Source: Alligator mississippiensis
Taxonomy: Eukaryota; Chordata; Crocodylia; Alligatoridae
Length of the DNA stretch: 64,000 nucleotides
Assembly: GCF_030867095.1 (NCBI RefSeq)
Contig: NC_081830.1
Location: 35,571,832-35,635,831, forward strand
Reading direction: 5' to 3'
Shown: positions 57,600 to 64,000 of the stretch, piece after piece
Layout: every line of letters starts with the position of its first letter
How positions within the stretch are numbered: the stretch's first letter is position 1
The notes under the pieces: generated by a model
What the model was told of the DNA's origin: nothing
Seen by the model: only the letters and a program-made list of their open reading frames with translations
The model's database searches: none
Position numbers and translations under genes: made by a program

Positions 57600-59550
57600 G
57601 CATATGTACATACACCCACTGACTCTTCGGTTTTATTAAACTAAAATCTAAAATTGCAGGATGATGGCTGGACAGGCCATGGAGTATGTAATGTAAAGAA
57701 GTTTTCAGTCTCTGAAAATGGATGAGGGCCCACTAGCTCTCTCTAGTCCTGCATCTTCTCTGTGCACAAAAATCTCCAACTACTGGAGCTGTCAGTTTAT
57801 TACTTTCCCCTAAGCATTAATTTGGAGAAAGCAAACAGAAGAGAACCCAGGTTGCTTTGTTGTGCAACTTCCTTAGGGGACCTGGCAGCGGCTGCCTTTT
57901 GGCCCCCAGTCCCCTCTGAATCTCAAGAAGTTTTAAAAAGACCTTTTCAGTCCCAACCCTATTAGATAGTATTTGCAACATAAAGAAAAGGAAGGGAGAC
58001 TTGTTAAATCTGATTATTTAGAGAAATGATGCGAAACATGTTAGTGGGTTTTTGTGCCTGGTATTAGGATTTGATACATTTATGGAAGGCATTTACATGA
58101 TTGCATTGCCTCTAATACAAGGAGCCAGTGTTCAGAAACCCAGGAGGTCTCTTCAAGTCCCCCACTCCTGTATGTATTGTTACTGGAATGGAAAGAGTTG
58201 GTATACGTGGGTTTGGGTTAATGTTTTGTGGGTTGGATTAACTGATTATGTCTATGCCAATAGCATTCCCCCTGTTAAGAGCAGGAATTAGCAGGTATTT
58301 CTGTGGAAACCTAAAATGTCATTACTTTATCATACAGCAAGGCTAGCTCAAATACAGGGTGTGGACTTAAATTAGGAGAAATTATTTGGTCTTTCAAGTA
58401 TTCTTTTGTGTAAAAGTATTAATCTAGAGTGTAAATCTCTTTGAGGCAGGGTCTGCCTCATATATATATAGTGTGTGCTTTGTCTACTTTCAATGTCTAA
58501 GTCAATGTGGATCCAATATCAAATAGGTACAGCAGATGCTAGGTTCATGAAAAAAGAAAAGCATAAAATATTACTTTTATTTATTTTTCACTAATAAACT
58601 AGGAGGGAGGGCATCAGGTGAATTCCCATATTCCTCTAAAACAGAGAATCACTTTTATTTGTTCCATTATTTTATTGGATTTAGTATGTTTCAGAGAGAT
58701 GTTTCAGATGCAAAGCTGGGCTCTCACAGAAGTCTTAAGACATCCCTGGTTTTTGACAAAGGATTTTATGCGGTGAAATTCAAAAATTTGACTCTAAAGG
58801 AAAGGGTTGGTAAGAGAATTCAAGTATATAAACAGTGCATCAGTTTGGGATTGAATTTTTAAATCAACACAGAGAAAGCAGTACTGGAACTGCCCTCCAA
58901 CAGAGGCAAAAATTTCATGAGTATTAGGAAGGTGTGTGATAAGGAAACTTCGTATAGGAAAATGCGCGATAAGGAAGGTGCTTATTAAATGACTGGTATA
59001 CCATATAGTTGTCCATATAGTACTCAATGGTACCAAGAGGTCCATTATGGTTCTTGCTTCTGTAATATGTATAAAATTAAGAATAGGGTGGAAGAGGGAA
59101 AACAAAAGGAAGAGAAAAACTATTCTATAAATTGCTTTCGCAGTGTTGTGTATGCACAGAAACTGCAGCTACTCTTGCCTTTGTCCCATTCTCAGAAGCA
59201 CCTGCAGAAGTAGAGCGTATATCAGGAGCTGCATGATGAGATGTCAATGCATGTTTTCTCTGGCTGACATATTGCTATCCTTCCAAAGAAACCTTGTATT
59301 TACTTTCAGTGTAATTTTAATGGGAATAAAGTAGGAATCTAAGCTTGGCATTCTATTTTTATGGTCACGTAAAGGGCATATTTACCACACTCAAATACAA
59401 GGGGAATATTATTCCTGAATGTATAGCCAGGTGCGCATGGACAAATATGTATGTGTTCAGAATAGGAGCTACAAATGAGGGACAGAACTCCCTTGTTTTG
59501 TGACTAAAACTATCACCCAAGGGACAGGTGGTGCTGCATTATAGGCCTCT
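57600..59550. other. AT-rich intergenic sequence
   Basis: Contains a short TA run (tcatatatatatag near 58456-58470). I see no gene or named repeat. Confidence 0.35.
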
Positions 59551-59552
59551 GT

Positions 59553-59624
59553 CATCTACATTTGAAATTGTGATACCCTGACTTCCCAATATAGCACTCT
59601 AACCACTACACCACAGGTCAGATA
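59553..59624 (-). repeat. tRNA-derived SINE-like fragment
   Basis: On the - strand the sequence contains an A-box-like ctgtggtgtagtggttagag (59599-59618 on +) and, about 45 bases on, a B-box-like aatttcaaatg (59560-59568). This is the spacing of an RNA polymerase III promoter in a tRNA head. The cloverleaf is not intact, and the text fits the head of a tRNA-derived SINE rather than a working tRNA gene. Confidence 0.45.
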
Positions 59625-59629
59625 TTAGG

Positions 59630-60680
59630 CATCCCTTTCTCTGGTGCTCTTTTGAAGCTGGATTACCTGGGGAGACACAAGAGGGAGGTGAGAGAAATAA
59701 AGCAGAGCCAGGGGAAGGAGCAAGACAGAGAGGGTATGACTCATTGAGGTGGCTACTGGCCTTAAAGAGAGAGGGTCCTGTGCCTGGATCCATGTTCCCA
59801 GCAAGGCACAAGTTTACTGCCCTCCATCCATGTTTTTAGTGACTGTTACTGGCTCAGCTTCAAAAGGTTTGCTGGAGAGGGGAGTGGGTTATGTCTGACC
59901 TTCAGTGACGTGCCTGGAGTGCTGTGCTGAGAAGTAAAAGTGGCCTGGTCCAAACCCTTGGAACATTTCAGCATCCTGTGTGAGTGGTCCATCCTGACCT
60001 GTGGTGAGGGTGCTGTACTGGGAATCAAGGGAAACCCTGGGCCTCCCCCTGCCCCCCCCCCCCCCCCGGCTAGTTGAGGGGGCACCTAAATCCTAAGACC
60101 TCCAGCATCTCAGATGAGTGCCATAGCAACTGGGCAAAAGAAGGGCTCACTCAGCCCTTTTCTCTTCCTGAGACTAATCCTAGTAGTCAGCAGTTCTGGC
60201 AACACATATGGGCTATGGTCACTACTCAATCAATGCTGGTTTGTAGTTGTCCACACACATAGAACTGCATATCCAGCAAAAAACCCTGTTTCCAAAAAGG
60301 CTAAGTGGACAACCAAAATGTGACCGCTTTGATGACCATAAAATAATAAAATGCTACCATACTGTGCATTTGTGCAAGGTAGCCAGCTCCATTTAATGCA
60401 TGCTAAATGTGTCCAAATAAGCAGTTAGTGCAGTATAGTTAGTATGTTGTAAATTCACATCCTAGATGGACATTCCCCAGGCAGAGAAGCCTGTATGATC
60501 AGAACTGAGTATGAGATACCATGTTGATTGGTTGATAAAAGGAAAACAAAACAAAACTATTAATTGATGAAGAAAGGACTTCCTTAAATTTCACCAAAAA
60601 GTGTTAGACAGAACATATATCCTTCTGGTTTGGGTTCATGACCATGGCTGACTATTCCTGGTAAGTTAGTCATTCATAAC
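59630..60680. other. intergenic; includes a 17-base C run
   Basis: A homopolymer of C lies at about 60051-60067. A SINE-like phrase (ggtgctgtactgggaatcaa) occurs near 60008. No gene is visible before the OR exon. Confidence 0.35.
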
Positions 60681-60699
60681 AGTGTTCATTGATATTTTT

Positions 60700-60715
60700 T
60701 GTCTCTCATTCGCAG
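60700..60715 (+). promoter_or_regulatory. splice acceptor before the OR10-like coding exon
   Basis: A pyrimidine tract (ttttttgtctctcattcgcag) ends in ag at 60714-60715. OR genes usually have one or more noncoding exons upstream and a single coding exon, so this marks the probable 5' edge of the coding exon. Confidence 0.6.
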
Positions 60716-61713
60716 ATTTCTTAATCTCTTCGAGACACTGCTGCTTGGATGGGGTGGGTACGACTAACCAGACTTGTGTGAAGGAGCTAGTGTTGCTGGG
60801 ATTTTCAGATTTCCAAGAAATGCAGACCCTGCTCTTTGTTCTGGTGTCTATCTCTTATGTGGCAGCCCTCACAGGGAACATGCTAATAGTATTCCTTACT
60901 CTAAGGGACCCTGCCCTTCATACCCCCATGTATTTCTTTCTTGGGAATTTATCCTTTCTGGAGGTCTGCTATACATCTGTAATCCTCCCCAAGATGCTGG
61001 TGGATCTACTGTCAGGCACCCCAACAATCACTTTAACAGGCTGTGGGTTTCAGATGTTTTTCTTCAATATCTTGGCTACTGCAGAATGTTTCCTCCTCTC
61101 TGTTATGGCATACGATCGATATGTTGCCATATGCAAGCCCTTGCAATACACCCTTATTATGAGTCGTAGAATCTGTGCTCAGATGTCTGCCTTTTCATGG
61201 AGTTTTGGCATTTTACTGGCTATTTGGCAATTTTATTCAATATTTACAAAGCCCTTTTGCGGGTCAAACAAAATCAGCCATTTCTTCTGTGACATTGTCC
61301 TTGTGATGCAGTTGCCTTCTGCAGATACCTACACGAATGAAGTTGTTGTTACCACCCTTGCTGTGCCTATTGGAATCATCCCATTCCTGCTTATCCTCTT
61401 GTCCTATGTCCTTATTATCTCCTCTATTCTCAAGATGCCCTCAGCTGAAGGCAGACACAAAGCCTTCTCTACCTGCTCCTCACACCTCATTGTGGTTTCT
61501 CTTTTCTATGGAACAGGAACAGTTGTTTGTTTGCAACCTAGTTGGGCCCATACTCAGGGCAATGACCGGTTCTTTGCCCTAATGTATACAGTGATGACAC
61601 CCGTGTGTAATCCCATTATTTACAGCCTACGGAACATGGAGATTAAAAGTGCCTTCAAAAAATCAATTGGCAGGAAACTGTTCCCTCATATCAAGTCTTT
61701 AAAAGGATTCTGA
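60716..61713 (+). CDS. olfactory receptor, OR10-like, full seven-helix frame
   Basis: This is the only receptor here with an unbroken frame: a class II odorant receptor that would couple to the olfactory G protein in cilia of olfactory neurons. Blocks in order: NQT glycosylation site, ELVLLGFSDFQEMQ, helix 1 with TGNMLIV, LHTPMYFFLGNLSFLEVCYTS, PKMLVDLL, MAYDRYVAICKPLQY, loop 2 with FCGSNKISHFFCD, LLSYVLIISSIL, KAFSTCSSHLIVVS, and NPIIYSLRN. All key residues are kept. The start is the problem. A splice acceptor (ctctcattcgcag) ends at 60715. The frame runs open back to 60682, but its first codon there is GTG, and there is no in-frame ATG before the methionine of EMQ in helix 1. The ATG at 60749 is one base out of frame. 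Either translation starts in an upstream exon or a 1-base deletion disabled the start. FLEVCYTSVILPKML and the loop-2 text favour family 10. Confidence 0.85.
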
Positions 61714-62712
61714 TATTGAAACATTCTGAGCTTGAGATAAAATGGGAATGGAAAATGTTGAATTCTTATTTTGTCTGAAATAGAAAATGTATCCTTACTT
61801 GCAATGTCCTATATTTTCTGTCCTCACTGAAGGGAAAATCGTGAATAACTCCATTCTCTTGACACTCACAGCAGTGTCAATGTATGAACCATTTAACTGG
61901 AATACTGTGACCAATCCTAGTGCCCATGCATTTACAGAACATGTAGGAAATCTGGAGTGATGTTGCAGATATGGTAGGGATATAAATGTTGAATTTCAGA
62001 AGGAATGTGGCAGTTTCAGAATTTGTTTCAAGTCGTTATGAACATCAAAAGAAAGGTTCTGTTTGTTTTGGCTTTCTTTTGGATGACCAGTCATAAAAAA
62101 GAGTACCATCCCAGAATTGCTGTTTAACTGGTGACAAAAGCATGTCCCTATAAAATGTTAAATCCAGTTACAAGTACCTGCTTTGATCCAGAAAAAAAAA
62201 TGCATTAAATCCTCCATTCCTCATATCAGTATTCTTCCTAGTGATGCTAAGAGCAAATTTCCTCGTCTCCTTCCATCTGTCTGGCCAAAATGTCATCTGA
62301 ATATTATGAAGTCTTCCAGAAAAGTAGATATCAACCTCCAAAATGATTGCTTTTCAATGGATCGGCATTTCTGATTCAAGAGGAAAAAACTATCCAAGCA
62401 CTAGGTATAAAACTAGCCAAACTCTAGCTATAAAACATGCTAACAAGAGACTGAATCAGCCATATCTGTTTTTCTCTTTTAAGTGAAGGCTGAATAAAGA
62501 CATGAGAGGAAAGACATGAGAGGACATTTTCACTTAGCAAGCAAATTCATAAGAAGGTCCAAGGGCCAGAAGTAGAAATTTTCAAACATGAAATTGTGAC
62601 TAAGATTCCTTTTTATTTGCCCTACACTTTTCAGTGAGAGTAATAATCTATTAGCTGATTAGATAAATGATTCTATACTAAATAATTAGATCATTCACTT
62701 CAAAATTATTAT
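61714..62712. other. AT-rich 3' flank, no recognised gene
   Basis: Probable 3' untranslated region and spacer of the OR10-like gene. No further receptor or element is seen. Confidence 0.35.
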
Positions 62713-64000
62713 TTAGCGAATGCAAATCCATTGAGCCAAGTGATAGCCTCTTTGTTAACTGAATTCAAAGTTATTAATCCACGTCTTAGTTTGTAGGGGG
62801 GACATTTGTCAATAATGTATGACATTGTTAGCATCTCTACACAAGAGCACAATGTGTTAGCACTTAGGCCCCAATGGTGGAGGTCAACTGTGCAGGGGCC
62901 TTTGCCTGTCCTGAACCTCTTTAGCAGAGACCACTCTTACCATGTTAATTCAAAGGCAGCAAGTTAATGAGTGGGGTTTGTCACAAGGAACTTATTTGTG
63001 ACTTCCCATGTTTCCCATTCCTTGGTCCAAAGGATATCTTCAGACAGATTTTGATCCAGGAGGCTGTGCCATAAATGGTGTCATGAGGAAAGGAGGGCTT
63101 TGGGTGGATTAAACAGGTCATTGTAAAGTGGCAGGTGAGGTCCAGCACAAATGGTTTTGACCAGCTTTTGAGTGATCATCAATCAATGGATTTGCGGGGG
63201 AGTGATATTTGCAAGGACAGGAAGCCAGGGGAGGGGAGTTGAATGGAGCGTTCCAGTTATGCTACACATGGTTGTGTTCAGCTGGGTGTCAACAAGATGT
63301 GTGTGTGATGACCTTTGCCAAACAGGTACAGAGCACTCTGCTACTACATATGATAGGGCGAGAGCTGAGGTCCAGAGCGTTGTGGCTACAGATCCCCAGG
63401 TTGATCCTGCAAGCGTGGCTAGCACGTTATTTTGGGATTTGACCTTTGCTGCTGTTTTCTTGAAATGTTCCTGCAAGATCAGGGTTCTGTCTAAAGACAC
63501 TTCCAAATATGTTAGCCATGGATCATGCTTTAGTCTCTGGCTACCCACGTAGATGTTAAGATCTGTTCTGGTGCCGGCACTGTGGAGGTTCAATACACTG
63601 GATACAAGACTCGGCATGTGGTGCAGCAGTCTGCCATCTTGTCACATCTTCATTCAGGTTTTGGTCCAGCATATGGAAAGATGGAGTTTGAATGGCACAG
63701 CAGATGTTATCAGTGTAGATGAACTTGTGGGATACGATTGTTGGTAGATCACTCGTGTATAAGTTGAACAGAGTTGGGGCCAGCACTAAGCCCTGTGGAA
63801 GTCCACTGGCCTGTCTCCTCCATGAGCTTGTCCCATGCCCAAGGTGGACTCTGAATCATTTGTTACAAAGAATTGTTACAATGACTGTAACAACCCAGCT
63901 TGGAAGTACTTTTGACAGCTTTAGAAGCAGGCCAGTGTGTCGTACTGTATTGTAGGCAGCTATGAGGTCCAGTGGCACTATGCTTAAAAATGAATGTGAT
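62713..64000 (-). mobile_element. non-LTR retrotransposon of a different lineage, runs off the right edge
   Basis: This element reads on the - strand and ends at a stop near 62713. Its polymerase is unlike CR1. Confidence 0.7.
62713..64000 (-). pseudogene. non-LTR reverse transcriptase and C-terminal domain, partial
   Basis: From the right edge inward, frames give MLAPTLFNLYTSDLPTIV, then FIYTDN where the catalytic YADD box should be (about 63715), LNEDVTRWQ, and in the next frame KHDPWLTYLEVSLDRTL (about 63500), KTAAKVKSQNNVLATLAGS and SALALSYVVAE (63440-63350). The C-terminal part continues with WSLLKRFRTGKGPC, HHWGLSANTLC, MSYIIDKCPPYKLRRGL and VNKEAITWLNGF before a stop at 62713-62715. 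This wording is known from jockey-type annotations in many animals, but I cannot name the clade. Frameshifts, and the second catalytic Asp of the YADD box replaced by Asn, make it inactive. The front half, including any endonuclease, lies outside the window. Confidence 0.68.

Noticed and set aside
61337..61582. 81-codon frame overlapping the OR10-like gene
   Set aside because: It is a shadow of the receptor in another frame.
1..64000. Prokaryotic-style systems such as defence islands, CRISPR, toxin-antitoxin or phage genes
   Set aside because: The sequence is animal nuclear DNA. No operon structure, CRISPR repeats or bacterial protein families are visible anywhere.

Overview
This window is animal nuclear DNA, most probably from a sauropsid and best matched to a crocodilian. 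Three things point there: many CR1 LINE copies ending in short octamer-type repeats (tctatgaa-like), several olfactory receptor (OR) genes of the family-14 type that is expanded in reptiles and birds, and a high load of old but readable LTR and DNA transposon remnants. The species call is inference. There is no prokaryotic gene, operon, CRISPR array or rRNA gene. Apart from transposon proteins, the only protein-coding genes are OR genes, all on the + strand.

Host genes. Two nearly full-length OR14-like genes (6829-7766 and 23533-24470) each appear to carry one 1-base deletion. A 3' fragment (31949-32190) and a 5' fragment (36146-36328) are further OR14-like copies broken by repeats. The 800 bases upstream of the second gene are duplicated upstream of the fourth copy, so the cluster grew by duplication of leader plus coding exon. 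A truncated OR of another family starts at 54897. The only OR with an uninterrupted seven-helix reading frame is family-10-like (about 60716-61713). Its frame has no in-frame ATG at the front; the expected ATG sits one base out of frame at 60749.

Mobile elements. CR1 copies lie at 2183-4911 (+, long open ORF2), 8370-11606 (+), 19020-21068 (+, RT core deleted), 26915-29760 (-), 34270-34782 (-), 40770-41130 (+), 42736-43510 (-), 46980-47352 (+) and 50279-50427 (+). Other LINE material includes a Tx1/L1-like piece (12198-12760, -) and a different non-LTR retrotransposon running off the right edge (62713-64000, -). Two degenerate Ty3/Gypsy elements are present: one with a chromodomain (16050-18215, +) and one at 25440-26780 (-). 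Solo-LTR-like units appear at about 14740-15400, 21073-21774, 35595-36110, 36421-37182, 39200-40150, 44302-45336 and 49330-50030; five of the seven read on the - strand, opposite to the OR genes. Inverted-repeat (MITE or fold-back) elements lie at 17266-17384, 51207-51481 and 57414-57514.

How it fits together. The OR genes would each encode a G-protein-coupled odorant receptor of olfactory neurons, expressed singly rather than as an operon. The window looks like the decaying part of an OR cluster, with retroelements landing between and inside the receptors. I found no convincing new molecular system. The most interesting points are the start-codon problem of the best-preserved OR, the leader duplication, the nested LTR with a perfect target duplication, the LTR with an internal 51-base minisatellite, and the well-conserved 51-base inverted repeats at 51.2-51.5 kb.
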